A stretch of 64,000 nt of DNA from positions 434,001-498,000 of the forward strand of contig CANXME010000053.1 in the NCBI GenBank assembly GCA_948144175.1. Direction: 5' to 3'. Position 1 is the stretch's first letter. Every line of letters starts with the position of its first letter. Source of the stretch: Closterium sp. NIES-65. Its lineage: Eukaryota; Streptophyta; Zygnematophyceae; Desmidiales; Closteriaceae. This document shows, piece by piece, positions 54,096 to 64,000 of the stretch. The notes below the pieces were generated by a model that was not told the origin of the DNA, ran no database searches, and saw only the letters and a program-made list of their open reading frames with translations. A program made the translations under genes and the position numbers.

Positions 54096-55534
54096 GCATT
54101 TCGTTCACTACCATTCGGCCTCGCGACGGCTCCATTCGTCTTCATGCAGCTCATCAAGCAAATAGCTCGGCATTGGCGAGAACAAGGAATCCGAGTCGTA
54201 CCTTACGTGGACGACATCTTATTTCACAGCTAGTCGAAAGCCGATGCGCAAGCAATTTGCCAGCTAGTGATATTGGACCTTAAAGAGGCGGGCCTTGTGA
54301 TAAACGCGAAGAAATCACAACTGTCACCGTCGCAACATCTCCGATTCTTGGGCGTAGAACTGGTGACCAACACCGGCCGATTCTCAATCGGTCCCGACCA
54401 ACGAGCCTCACTACATGCAACCATCCGGAACCTCCTGAGCGCAAGCAAGTCATGCCGACCAGTCCCGGTCCGCCACGCGGCTAGAATCACTGGCATGCTC
54501 GCATCGATGGGTGTCGTACTTGGCGCGACCGCTCATGCATTCAGCCACGCTATGTTATAAGTGATCAACGATGCACCGTCATAGAAAGGCAGCGTGGTCA
54601 TCCCCCCATCTGTAGCGGAGGAGCTCCTTTTTTAGCTCGAGGAGTTTGACCGTTTCAACGGCGCACCTTTTCACGTCAGGAACAGCTACGACGCGGTAAT
54701 CCATGTGGATGCCAGCTCTCATGGTTGGGGCGCCACCCTGACCACATTTCCGGGCGGCCCCGAAGAAGCTAGTGCAACCATGCCAGAGCCGCTACGAACG
54801 TCCAGCACGCAACGGGAGATCGAAGGAGTCCTTTGGGCGCTCCAAACATACGCGAACAAGATCAGGCAAAAACACGTTCTCGTGCGGGTGGACAAACATA
54901 TCCTTACTCCTGAGAAACACAGCGAAACGGCAGAGCAGGGCCGTTAGTCTTGAGTTAGCAAGCCAACCGGCTTCATCCTTCGCAAAGGCGGCTCTCACAC
55001 TCCCAACCTCACAACGGCATGCAAGAGCATCATCCGAACATGCATGGAGCTCGGCACGCGCTTGATCATTGAATGGATTCCGCGCGAGCTCAACACACAC
55101 GCCGACGAGCTTAAAAAAATGATCGACCACGACGATTACGCACTGAAAATGCTGTTTCGCATCTTGGAACGTCGTTGGGGGCCCCACTCCATCGACCTCT
55201 TCGCAAACTCCCGCAACACCCAACTGCTGCGCTTCTGCACAAAGATTCCCCACCCGGAAGCCATCGCAGTTGATGCGTTCTCGATCGCGTGGACACCCGA
55301 AAACAACTTCGCCTTCCCCCCGCCCCAATTGGTCCCAGCCGTCCTCCATCACGCACAACGCACCCATGCATCACTCACACTGATAGTCCTGCACTGGCCA
55401 GGCGCAAGCTGGTGGCCACTTTTGCAACCATCCCCATGCACTTGGGCTCCACACATCCACGCGCACACCCCTCGTACCCATTTGGAATGAGAACGATGCC
55501 AATTGATAAGAATAAGAAAGCCAGCTTTCTCAAT
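54096..55534 (+). mobile_element. DIRS-like retrotransposon fragment (RT and RNase H)
   Basis: Plus-strand pieces show PFGLATAPFVFMQLIKQ and YVDDILF, LVINAKKSQLSPSQ followed by FLGVELV, DASSHGWGATL, and then WIPRELNTHADELKKMIDHDD and WGPHSIDLFANS. The last two strings are the signature of DIRS-type RNase H. No tyrosine recombinase, gag or terminal repeats were seen, so it is a partial, dead copy with several breaks. DIRS elements are known from green algae, fungi, slime moulds and animals. Confidence 0.85.
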
Positions 55535-55760
55535 CTAGCGTTCTGCTAACCTCTGACATCTGCTGAAAACCAAGTACCGCCATTACGAATGCGCCCAAAA
55601 ACTGGGGTAGTAAGAAAGACGTTTTGGGACCGTGCTTGTTAGGACGTCTTGTAACCTTGCGACGTCTAGTAGACCAAAACTCTTTGGGACCACAGTACCA
55701 TCTGCGTTGTGCTTCCACGTTCAGAACTCGTACTCGTAGCCAGTTGAAGAAATAGGCGAC
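55535..55760. repeat. 226-bp direct repeat, right copy
   Basis: Same ends as 53870-54095, about 14 differences by eye. Confidence 0.88.
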
Positions 55761-55850
55761 CATTCGAGCAAGTGCCCCACCGATTCCATCCTCCCCTCTT
55801 GGCTCAACAGGAAACTTGTCCGTTGAGCATCCAGGTGCAATTTGATCTGG
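55535..55850 (-). pseudogene. Second copy of the transposase N-terminal sequence
   Basis: 55535-55760 repeats 53870-54095 with about 6% differences, including the KVTRRPNKHGPKTSFLLP region. The reading continues upstream to about 55850 (VEPRGEDGIGGALARMVAYF), which would be the true N-terminal side of the transposase. Confidence 0.65.
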
Positions 55851-56237
55851 TCCTTCACCGTCGTTTCATTCTTACATACCAAGTTTCATTCTTACATACC
55901 ATACAAAACCAATATCACATGGAGAAGGGGGGAGGGATCTTGGGTGAAGCGGGTACATCTTATTTTGGGCAAGAGGTGGTGGTGGGGCAACCTCTGAACA
56001 AGAAAGAGGGGTGGGTGGATGCTGGTTGCGTGTGTTGCATGTTGTAGTAGAGCACAAATAGGGGCTAAGGTGTTGCATTGTGTTAGAGGTTTGGTCAGTG
56101 GGGGGTGGGGGGGGGGGGGGGGGGGGGGGATTTGTGGGGAAGAGGAAAGAGTGTAGGGGGAGGGCAAAGGTTGGGCTGGTGTCCTCCAAAACGAAAGGGA
56201 GGGCATGTTATGGTTGCTACCCTGGGCGGACACTCAC
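55851..56237. other. Unassigned spacer
   Basis: Contains a 20-bp direct duplication (GTTTCATTCTTACATACC, about 55863-55902) and a G run near 56110-56128. No gene recognised. Confidence 0.4.
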
Positions 56238-56478
56238 GTGAATTTGCGGCCGCATCAAAGAGTTTGTTGACAACATCGGATGATGAAGTTACCAGAACGT
56301 GCATCTGAACGTTGAACGTCGCCTCCGTCCCCAACAGCGCAGATAGGCCACAACGGATGATGGCAACGGGCAGGGTCATGTGCTTGTTGACTGACAACAT
56401 TTTTTGTGGGTGCTTATCCATAATGTTCTTCATGTGTTTCTTCAAATCGTCGCTCACACCGTTGCTGCTGCTAGCCAT
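56238..56478 (-). CDS. Possible first exon of an unknown gene
   Basis: On the minus strand an ATG at 56478 opens about 80 codons of protein-like sequence: MASSSNGVSDDLKKHMKNI, PVAIIRCGLSALLGTEATF, VVNKLFDAAANS. It is followed by a textbook splice donor, GTGAGT (complement of 56232-56237). Past the donor the frame runs into a Pro-rich, C-run sequence, as expected of an intron. I know no family with this sequence. The region upstream of the ATG is a tandem array rather than a usual promoter. It could be a host gene, a transposon gene or chance. Confidence 0.35.
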
Positions 56479-56479
56479 G

Positions 56480-56970
56480 GGAGACGCATCTGGGACGCGC
56501 CTGAGGGGGAAGTGTGGGGGGAGAGGGGGTGGGGTGATAGGGAGAGAAGGGGGGTAGCGGGTAGGCAGTTAGGCAGAGGCCAGTCACCCGCCTGCTGAGT
56601 GCGCCACCAGCGACACCTGGGACGCGCCGGGGGGGAAGTGCAGGGGGAGAGGGGGTGGGGTGATAGGGAGTGAAGGGGGGTAATGGGTAGGCAGTGAGGC
56701 AAAGGCCTGCCACCCGCCTGCTGAGTGCGCCACCATCGACACCTGGGAGGCGCCTGAGAGGGAAGTGTGGGGCGAGAGGGGGTGGGGTGATAGGGAGAGA
56801 GGGGGGTAGCGAGTAGGCAGTCAGGTAGAGGCCTGCCACCCGCCTGCTAAGTGCGCCACCAGTGACACCTGGGAGGCGCCTGAGTGGGAAGTGTGGGGGG
56901 AGAGGGGGTGGGGTGATAGGGAGAGAAGGGGGGTAGCGGGTAGGCAGTCAGACAGCGGCCAGCCACCCCT
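56480..56970. repeat. 126-bp tandem repeat, nearly four units
   Basis: The string ACCTGGGACGCGCC or ACCTGGGAGGCGCC marks unit starts, about 126 bp apart (the GACACCTGG anchor is near 56612, 56738 and 56864, with a diverged first unit at about 56485). Each unit has GGGGGAGAGGGGGTGGGGTG and GTAGGCAGT. The minus-strand frames repeat Pro-Leu-Ser and are not taken as coding. Confidence 0.9.
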
Positions 56971-57174
56971 TTGAGGTGCGCGCGCTGCCTTGTGAGTGTG
57001 TGTGTATTGTGCTTGTGGGTGCACACGGTAGTTCTCATGGCACCCATCCCGAATTCCTATCCAGTTTTCCCTGCACCCATTCTCTTGCCACCCTCTTCTC
57101 TACCCATCCCCTCTCACCTTCCGCTTCTTCCCCCTTTGCCCCCGGTCTCCTCTCCCATGGGCAGGTGCGGCCAG

Positions 57175-57357
57175 TGTCAGAATATTATGCTTGTCTAGTC
57201 TGCAGTGGGGTACTCAATAGTGAGTATAACCCTTTTAGGGTTTGCTATTTGTACCCCTCTTCTTTCTAGTGCAAACCATCTCTCTTTTGTCTATTCTCTC
57301 TTGCCTAGCTAGCTAAACCCTAGTTATGGCTCCTACGTTCTAGCCACTATTTGAACA
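57175..57357 (+). repeat. LTR of TRIM-3
   Basis: Begins TGTCAGAATATTATG and ends TTTGAACA. Its first two thirds resemble the TRIM-1 LTR and the inverted remnant at 59608-59749. Confidence 0.7.
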
Positions 57358-57990
57358 TGGTAATAGAGTGGTTACGCTCCTGGCCTGTGGGCCCGCCCGC
57401 TTCCGCTGCCATACTGTCTGTCGCACGCCCCGTGGCGCGCGACGTTCTTTTTTTTCTACCCGCCACGCGCTCGGGGCGCGTGGTGGTTTTCTGCCCGCCA
57501 CGCGCTTGCCCGCCGTGTGCCTCGGGCGCGCGCGGCGGTTTCGTGCTCCGTCCCGCGCGCTCCCCTCCGTCGTCCGTCGTGGCACCCCCCGGGGACGCAC
57601 GAGCTTGCCCCGTCGTTCGTCGCGGCGCCCTCGGGGACCCGCACGCTCCCCCTCGTCGTCCGTCGTGGCACCCCCGAGGACCCGCACGCGGCCCCCCCCA
57701 TCGCCCGTCGTGACGCCCCCGTCGACCCACGCGCCGCCCCCGGGGACCCGCGCGCGTGTCCCCGTCGACCCGCGCGCCCCTCCCGTGGACCCGCGCCCCG
57801 CCCCCAGGGACATCCGCGGCTGCCTTTGTCGACCCGCGCGCAGCCCCTTGCACCCGCCCCCCCCTCCCCTTCTTCTTCGCCTCCCTGCCCGTGTAGCCGT
57901 GGGATGGAGGGTATGGGGGTGGCGGGTATGGGGGTGGCAGGTGTGTGAGCCGCTCCTCCTCCTCCTCCTCCAGCTACACCCCTTGCTGCA
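57175..57990 (+). mobile_element. TRIM-type 5' end (TRIM-3): LTR and leader, no 3' LTR found
   Basis: A 183-bp LTR-like segment (57175-57357) with the TAGTGGGGTA-type core, then a primer-site-like string TGGTAATAGAG. The leader's first part (ACGCTCCTGGCCTGTGGGC) is shared with TRIM-1 (3741-3760), and its GC-rich body has Pro- and Arg-coding repeats to about 57900. No matching plus-strand 3' LTR or polypurine tract follows before the divergent copia fragment at about 58050. Either the element is truncated or it is the 5' part of a longer, rearranged one. Confidence 0.65.
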
Positions 57991-58049
57991 CCTCTGGCAT
58001 CTGGCACAAATTTTGCTCCACATAAAGTACCAAAATAAGTTCCAACCAA

Positions 58050-59399
58050 TCTTCATATTAATCCACATTACGCCAACGTCACAGCTACCGCCGACTACAG
58101 TCCAGGTGTTTGGTTTCTTGACAGTTGCTTTGCACAACACGTGTGCACACCAGGAGTTAACAACGGGTTCTTTATCAAGCATGAGACACGTCTTCCAAAC
58201 GAATTTACAGCAACTGTCGCCAACAGCCAAATCATGCGTACCCGACGTCAAGGTACGACTCTTCTTTAGGCACCGGAGATGAACACCGGATGTCCTCATC
58301 GTGCGGGGACTTGGCTATAATCTTCTTTAGTCAAATGATGGAATGCGGGGTACACCTGGAGTGTGACAGAACAACAGAGAGTTCAAGTTAAACTCCCAAA
58401 AGGGAGGATTTTACTTTGCAAACGCAGTATTGCAAGATGGCGTGTTCATACTCAACGTGGAGACAGACGGAAATTCTGCAGACAGTGATCGAATTCTCGC
58501 CTTCGGCTCTTGGACACATTGTCACCCACAGGAGCTCAACACTGAACCGGATCATCTCGGGTTTCACTGGGAAAACGTCACTCCAATAGCATCCGAATCA
58601 GGTACACCTGGAACATCACAAGCAGCAGCAGAGTTAATAAACACCAGCGGCGAAGCAAAACAGCACGGCGAAGCAGAACAGATACAGCAGCCATCATTAC
58701 CTTCAGATTCATCACACTCAACACGACCGCTTCTTGTTGACAGATCAGCTTCTCGTCGTGGCATAGTCGTTGATGCATCGCATACGGGTCCGGCCAACTT
58801 CGCCGCCTTCTACGCCAACTCCGATCTGTATTGTCGATCTACAGGACACGCAACATCAGAAGAAACTTGGCACAGGAGGTTAGGACATCCGAGCATCCAT
58901 CGAACTTACAACACGATCTGGGCTGGTGTTGTTGATAAAGATTATCTTCTTCTTCTTAATGGAACGGAGCTGCGTCAACCACACCATATATGCACTCTTT
59001 GTCCCAAAGCCGATCTGCCTCGACAACCTTTTCCTTCTCATCACAACCCGGGAGCTCCTGCGTACAAACCATTTGAGAAGGTTTATAGCGATTTTTTTGT
59101 TATTCCATAACAGGAAGGACAGGCAGGCTTAAACCGCGTCATTACCTTCATCGACGCTGCAACTCGCTGTGACTGGCACGCGCTTATCCTATCCCGTCAT
59201 CTTGCCTATGATGCCTTCGTCGCGTGGCTTCCTGCAGCCGAATGGGAAAGTGATTTGAAGTTGAAGAGTTTCCATACTAACAGAGCTCCGGAATACCTCT
59301 CACAGCGATCCAAGACCTATCTTGCAGAACCGGGAATCAAGAAGCTGTGGTCACTGCCTTACCAACATCAACAGCTAGGTGTAGCCAAAGGGATGAATA
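58050..59399 (+). mobile_element. Divergent Ty1/copia pol fragment
   Basis: Plus-strand pieces show a protease-type string WFLDSCFAQHVCTP near 58110, a GAG-pre-integrase domain (TWHRRLGHPSIHRTYN, then CTLCPKADLP, about 58860-59030), and the start of integrase (VITFIDAATRCDWHALI) ending near 59400. Sequence and spacing differ clearly from Copia-A to F, so this is another lineage. RT, RNase H, gag and LTRs are missing. It is broken in several places and stops abruptly at a short palindrome next to a tRNA-like sequence. Confidence 0.75.
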
Positions 59400-59413
59400 G
59401 GACACTACAGTGT

Positions 59414-59440
59414 CCGAATCCCAACCACTAGACCATTGGG
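59414..59440 (-). other. tRNA-Glu-like 5' half (SINE head or tRNA relic)
   Basis: The minus strand reads ATGGTCTAGTGGTTGGGATT followed by CGG, closely matching the D-arm part of eukaryotic tRNA-Glu and holding an A-box-like TGGTCTAGTGG. No anticodon stem, B box or T arm follows; instead comes the palindrome GGACACT-AC-AGTGTCC (59400-59415) and the copia fragment. It is not a working tRNA gene. A tRNA-derived SINE head or a half-tRNA captured during retrotransposition are both possible. Confidence 0.45.
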
Positions 59441-59607
59441 ATAAAAGGGCTTGTTTCAGTAGCGGGTCAGTGCGCCCATAAAATCCCAGGCTAACATGCC
59501 TGTAACCCCCCAAGGATCAACCAGAGATCTCACAGTGCAGCTCCACTGACACACCCCCCCACACTGGGAGGCCCAGGACTGAGCATAGCAGCAACGGCCT
59601 GCATGCG

Positions 59608-59749
59608 TGTCGAAATAGTGAGCAGAAAGTTAGAACAGGAAAGAGAGGATTGCACTAGAAAGCAGGGCAGTACATATAGCAAACCCTAACAGGGTTGTAC
59701 TCACTATAGAGTACCCCACTGCAGACTAGACAATTGTAACATTCTGACA
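59608..59749 (-). repeat. Lone LTR remnant in inverse orientation
   Basis: Read on the minus strand it starts TGTCAGAATGTTAC, carries the TAGTCTGCAGTGGGGTA core and ends TTTCGACA, resembling the TRIM-3 and TRIM-1 LTRs. No matching target duplication flanks it. A purine tract followed by TGTCAG (complement of about 59545-59560) lies nearby, so it may be the stub of a collapsed short element. Confidence 0.6.
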
Positions 59750-59753
59750 AACC

Positions 59754-59878
59754 TGAGAAAATGAACGAGAATGAATTGACTAAGGGAAAGTTGGGTACAA
59801 GTACAAACCCTAGAAAGTCGTACCCCATATGTGCTACCCCACTATAGCCTACAACAGCTATGTCATATAAATCTGACA
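59754..59878 (-). repeat. 3' LTR of Copia-F
   Basis: TGAGAAAATGAACG...AATCTGACA, about the length of and close to the Copia-E LTRs. The partner is outside the window. Confidence 0.88.
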
Positions 59879-62800
59879 CACCCCCATAGGCAAAGTGGGG
59901 GAGAACAAGGGGTCACAAGACCAGTCAAGCAAAGCAAAGCAAGCTCAGGGTGGATCACTAAGTCACCACACATTCCGAGGACAAGTTCAAGGCCACAAGG
60001 CCAGTTCACATGCAAGATTACACATATATATATAAGGCTAGACAAGCAAGAGCAAGTGTATGTATATATGTAACAGTACAAACAAGGTCAAGTGGTGAGC
60101 AAGTGAGGCAAGGCAGGCACAAGACCCAGCTCAGTACAGAAGTGCTGATGATCACAAGGCGCAAGCGCCTTGGTGAAGATATCAGCAGTGTTGGCCTCAG
60201 AGGCCACGTACGCAAGGCGCAGCTGACCACGCTGCTGTAGCTCACGAGCAAGGAAGTAGCGAAGAGCAATATGCTTCGTTCTTTGCTCCAGACTCTGCTC
60301 CCAACACAAGGCCAGCATGGCCTTGTTGTCTACGTACAGCACTGGAGGAGAACGAGGCGGCTCTCCGAGGTCAGTCAGCAGATAGGTGAGCCAGCGAAGC
60401 TCCTGTGCAGCCATGCCTCCTGCGTAGATCTCAGCCTCACAACTGGAGCCGAGAACAGAAGACGAGCGGGTAGCCCGCCACGAAACAGAGCCGGAACCAA
60501 GGCTGAAGGTGTAACCCTGTGACGACCGCTGCGTAGCCTGGTCGTCAGCCCAAGAAGCGTCTGCGTGCCCAGTGAGGACCACTGGACTCTGCCCTCCAAG
60601 CACAAGCCCCATGCCCGACGTACTGCACAAGTAGCGCAACACCCTCTTCGCTGCAGCCATGTGCTCTGGTCGGTGTCTCCCAGGAGCAACATAGCGTGCC
60701 AAGATGCTAAGAGGGTATGCAAGGTCAGGTCGTGTGCAGGTCATCAGGTACATGAGGCAGCCAACAAGCTCTGGGTACGGGCCACTCGGCTCTACGGACT
60801 CATCCGAAGGCAGAGCTGAGAGCGAGTGGCGAGAAGACAGAGGAGTGGCCTGAGGCGAGGAGTACGTGAAGCCGAAGCGCTGAAGGACCTGCTGCACCAT
60901 GTGTGACTGAGTCAGGGTAATGGTGCGGCGTGCTCTGTCCCGGGTGATCTGCAGGCCAAGGTAGCTGCGCAGTTCACCCAGGTCTGTGCACGTGTGTCTC
61001 TTCTGCAGCTCGGACTTCACGTGGGCGAGTCCAGCAGTGTCAGCTGTGGCAACGACCAAGTCGTTGACGTACAGGAGGATGTAGAACGGCGGCAAAGAAG
61101 TGTCGGTGCGCAGAAACAGCGACGGGTCGGCAGTAGAGGGAGCAAACCCAAGAGCCGCAAGTGTAGTCCTCAGTGTGTCGTGCCACTCACGCGGTGCCTG
61201 GCGGAGACCGTAGACTGGCCGCCGGAGGCACCAATGAGTGCCAGGAGGAAAAGACCCAGTGAAGCCAGGTGGGCGACGCAGCCAGATCTCCTCGTGCAGG
61301 CTGCCCTGCAAGAAAGCAGTGCTGAAGTCAAGAGAGTGCAGCTCGTAGTCACGGCGAGCAGCAACGTGCAGCAGTACCCAAAGAGTGGTCATTTTCGGGG
61401 TGGAAGAGAAGGTATGAAAGTAGTCAACTCCCTGCCGCTGACTGAAACCACGAGCCACGTAACGCGCCTTGAATACAGGCGGAGAACCCGGCGACCGCTT
61501 CACCCTGAAAATCCACATGCCACTGACGATGTTCGCCCTAGGCGGGGGAACCTCGTCAACGTAGGTGCCTGTGGACTTCCAGGAAGCCATCTCTGTGTCC
61601 ATAGCTGCCTGCCACTGAGAGGAGTAGGGACCCTCTATCGCCTCCGCGTAAGAGCGCGGAGTCGGGACGTCAAGTGCATCCGGGTCTCCCTTAGGGGTAA
61701 GCAGTACGGACACGAGATGAGGTGAAGCAGCAGCCAAACACTAGAACTCCTCCTGCCTGTCCTCAAGGACGTCCATGCCAAGGGCACACTCACCCCCGAC
61801 GGAAGGAGGACAGACAGACTCAGACTCAGCGACAAGACTAGCAGCGTAGTCTAGAAGACAGCGAGCAGCAAAGTCGACGAGCTCAGCAACTAGGGCAGAC
61901 GCAGCAATGGACTCAAAGGAGGGGTCAGTGACGACAGTAGCAAGGAGACGCGTGACAGTAGGACTGGCAGCACGAAGAGAGTCCAACTCTGGGTCGGCAA
62001 GAGCAGGAAGAGAGGACTCAGGAGGAGAAGGCAAAGGGGCACGCAGAGGAGCAGTGGACGGACGCAGAGACATCCGGTGCGTGCCAGGGACAGGAGGAGG
62101 ACGCTGACGCGAACCACGACCACTAGTGCGAGCAGCACGGACAGGCGAGGCAGGGCGAGACGCAAGCTCACGACGCTCAGCAAGACCTCCAGTAGGACCA
62201 GTGTAGGGAGAAGGAGCAGGCAGTGGGGAGGCCGGCTGTAACTGGAACTGTGACGGGACAGGCTGTGGACACTCTAAGGGAGGAGGAGGACCAGTAGAAG
62301 GTGGGAGACCAAGAACCTGCTGAAGGAGCGGAACGAAGTACGACCGAGGCCGCGCGGCGACTCCAGACACAGCAGGGACAGCACCAGTACCCCCAGTGGT
62401 AGCTCCAGTGCCAGCAGCACCTCCAGCTCCAGCACCCCCAGTAGCTCCAGTAGCTCTAGGACCTCCAGCAAGACTGCCGCCAGGACTAACAGCATTAGCC
62501 TCAGCGCCAACACCCGCAGCAGCTCCAGCTCGAGTCGTACCCGCAGGCCCAGCAACTCCAGTACTCTCAGTACGAGCACCTCCGGGACCTGCGATACTAG
62601 CACCCTCAATAGCCGAAGAACCTCCAGCTCCAGCACCACGCCTCCAGCGCTTGGCAAACCACTCACCAGCTCCTTTGGAGAAAGTGGATCCCGCCGAGAC
62701 GAAGCACCTGGAGAACCTCCGAGCACAGTACCGCCTGACGCAACACGAGCAGGCCCAACTCCCTTAGACTCCGCACCCCCAGGCTCAGCACCTCCAGGCG

Positions 62801-64000
62801 TAGCACCCCTAGGCTCAGCACCCCTAGTTGTAGCACCCCCAGGCTCAGCACCCCCAGGCGTAGCACCCCTAGGCTCAGCACCCCCAGTCGTTGCACCCCC
62901 AGGCTCACCACCCCCAGGCGTAGCACCCCCACGCTCAGCACCCCTAGGCTCAGCACCCCTAGTAGTAGCACCCTCAGGCTCAGTACCCCCAGGCGTAGCA
63001 CCTACACGCTCAGCACCCCCAGAGTCAGCACCCCCAGGCTCAGCACCCTCAGTAGCACCAGAATCACCAGCAACCTCCACAGGCTCGACTGCGTCTAGCT
63101 GGGACACACCTGAAGGGGCAGGACCCTGAGGGGGGAGGGGGTCTACCGAGGGGGGACCTTGCACAAGGAAGAGCGGTGCGGGGGGAGGGACGGAGTGCGG
63201 TAGGGGAAGAGGCGGTAGTAGGGGACCGACTCGTCAAACGTGACGTCATGGGAGGACAGAACACGGCGAGAGGTGGGGTGGTAGAACTGCCACCCAGGCG
63301 CGTCAGGGGGGAAGCCAAGGAAGACGCAAGGAGTAGCACGAGGGGACAGCTTGTCCATAGACAAGTCGCGGACAAACGCCCAAGATCCCTAGACACGGAA
63401 TGCAGACGCATCGCCAACCTTCCCGGTCCACAGCAAAGCTGGGGAGGTCTCCGGCATGGAGACCCTGGGCTGAAGGTTGATCTGATGCGCCGCGTACCGA
63501 ACCGCAAACGGCCACAGAAAATGGGGGGCAGCCGCATGCATCATGAACGTATGGGCGACGTCCATGACCATGCCAATGCGGCGCTCAGCAATCCCATTTT
63601 GCTGTGGAGAGTCCGGAAGCGTGAAGGTCTGGCGGATGCCTCGTGCACGACAGTAGGCTCGCAGAAGGCCAGAGGAGAACTCTCCGCCTCTGTCAGAGTG
63701 CAGACGCAGAACAGGAAAGTCCGAGCCGAAGCCCTGCCTGAGCTGGAGACGAGCTGCGCGGATCCAGTCGATCAACACCTCAGTGACATCACCCTTGCTG
63801 CGCAAGGGGAAGACTGTGGTGTAACGCGAGTAGTCGTCAACCACCAGCAGGAAGTAGCGCTCCTGACCCTGTCCACGGACGCGGGCGGGGCCCCACACGT
63901 CCATGTGAAGCGTTTGCAGTGGGGCTCTGTCGGAGGAAACTGGGAGGAGTGAGGGGCAGCACGCTGCCGCCCCTCGATGCAAGGGACGCAGGCAGGGGCA
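59754..64000 (-). mobile_element. Copia-F: 3' part of a Ty1/copia element, cut by the window edge
   Basis: The 3' LTR is 59754-59878 (125 bp), followed on the plus strand by the polypurine tract and 3' block. Further parts on the minus strand: RNase H about 60120-60620, RT about 60850-61620, repeat linker about 62270-63160 with PGGA-type units, and integrase about 63390-63950. The window ends near the start of integrase; gag, leader and 5' LTR lie outside. LTR and coding sequence place it in the Copia-E subfamily. RT and RNase H lie in one long frame; the visible remainder has a few breaks. Confidence 0.92.

Larger units (their letters stand above)
52000..55850 (-). mobile_element. Kolobok-like DNA transposon, broken and split
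   Basis: Minus-strand pieces match the transposase pattern I know for the Kolobok group. There is a first catalytic-type Asp in VCVDGRW followed by TITFMD, a second in SNDGG followed by NHQIDIWHKC, and a C-terminal HSLITKYAPKG with KARVALTVLQWNHTVE, which resembles the HSLLLKY...ARTQLAVLDHN tail. The element is interrupted at 54096-55534 by a DIRS-like fragment, with 226 bp of transposase sequence present on both sides. Terminal inverted repeats and TTAA targets expected of the group were not identified, so the ends are approximate. Decayed, not functional as it stands. Confidence 0.7.

Noticed and set aside
59414-59440. A complete tRNA-Glu gene
   Set aside because: Only the 5' half is present; no anticodon stem, T arm or B box follows.

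Overview
This is a piece of a repeat-rich eukaryotic nuclear genome in which almost every base belongs to a transposable element. I see no bacterial features, rRNA gene, complete tRNA gene or CRISPR array, and no convincing intact host gene. The mixture suggests the green lineage and fits a large-genome streptophyte (charophyte) alga such as Chara better than a flowering plant. The mixture is: Ty1/copia elements primed by initiator tRNA-Met, a Ty3/gypsy chromovirus with a C-terminal chromodomain, a DIRS-like reverse transcriptase and a Kolobok-like DNA transposase. The genus is an inference.

Layout. 1-539 is the 5' end of a minus-strand copia element (Copia-D) running off the left edge. 540-1354 is unassigned and holds one possible exon. 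1355-2695 is an old copia fragment. About 2.7-36.6 kb is a stack of nested insertions: an old minus-strand copia holds a short non-autonomous LTR element (TRIM-1, 3594-5217) and a minus-strand chromovirus (6975-35283, TSD atgcg). The chromovirus in turn holds three copia elements: Copia-A (8418-15572, plus, TSD gtcga), Copia-B (16636-23973, minus, TSD ccatg) and Copia-C (25999-33455, minus, TSD gtaca). LTR divergence agrees with the nesting: roughly 5% between the chromovirus LTRs, zero or one difference between the LTRs of each copia inside it. Copia-A looks whole, with identical LTRs and one 1912-codon gag-pol frame.

From 36.6 to 39.3 kb the sequence is tandem repeats and CT-rich minisatellite, followed by a decayed gene-like stretch (39.6-40.3 kb), a second short element (TRIM-2, 40387-42068), and a purine-rich tract. 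Next is an unassigned 0.6-kb segment with perfect hairpins and nine CATG tetramers spaced exactly 10 bp apart. Copia-E occupies 43707-50862. A broken minus-strand Kolobok-like transposon (about 52.0-55.85 kb) is split by a DIRS-like fragment flanked by a 226-bp duplication of transposon sequence. A possible first exon (56238-56478), a 126-bp tandem array, a third TRIM-type 5' end (57175 on), a divergent copia pol fragment, a tRNA-Glu-like half, an inverted LTR remnant and the 3' part of Copia-F (59754 to the edge) close the window.

The copia elements and TRIMs look like one interacting group. They share an LTR core motif, an initiator-Met-type primer site directly after the LTR, a CpG-rich tandem-repeat leader and a PPT ending in GGGGGTG. 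TRIM-2 also shares a block upstream of the PPT. The TRIMs keep these cis parts and lack gag-pol, as expected of passengers of the autonomous copies. All base and difference counts were made by eye.
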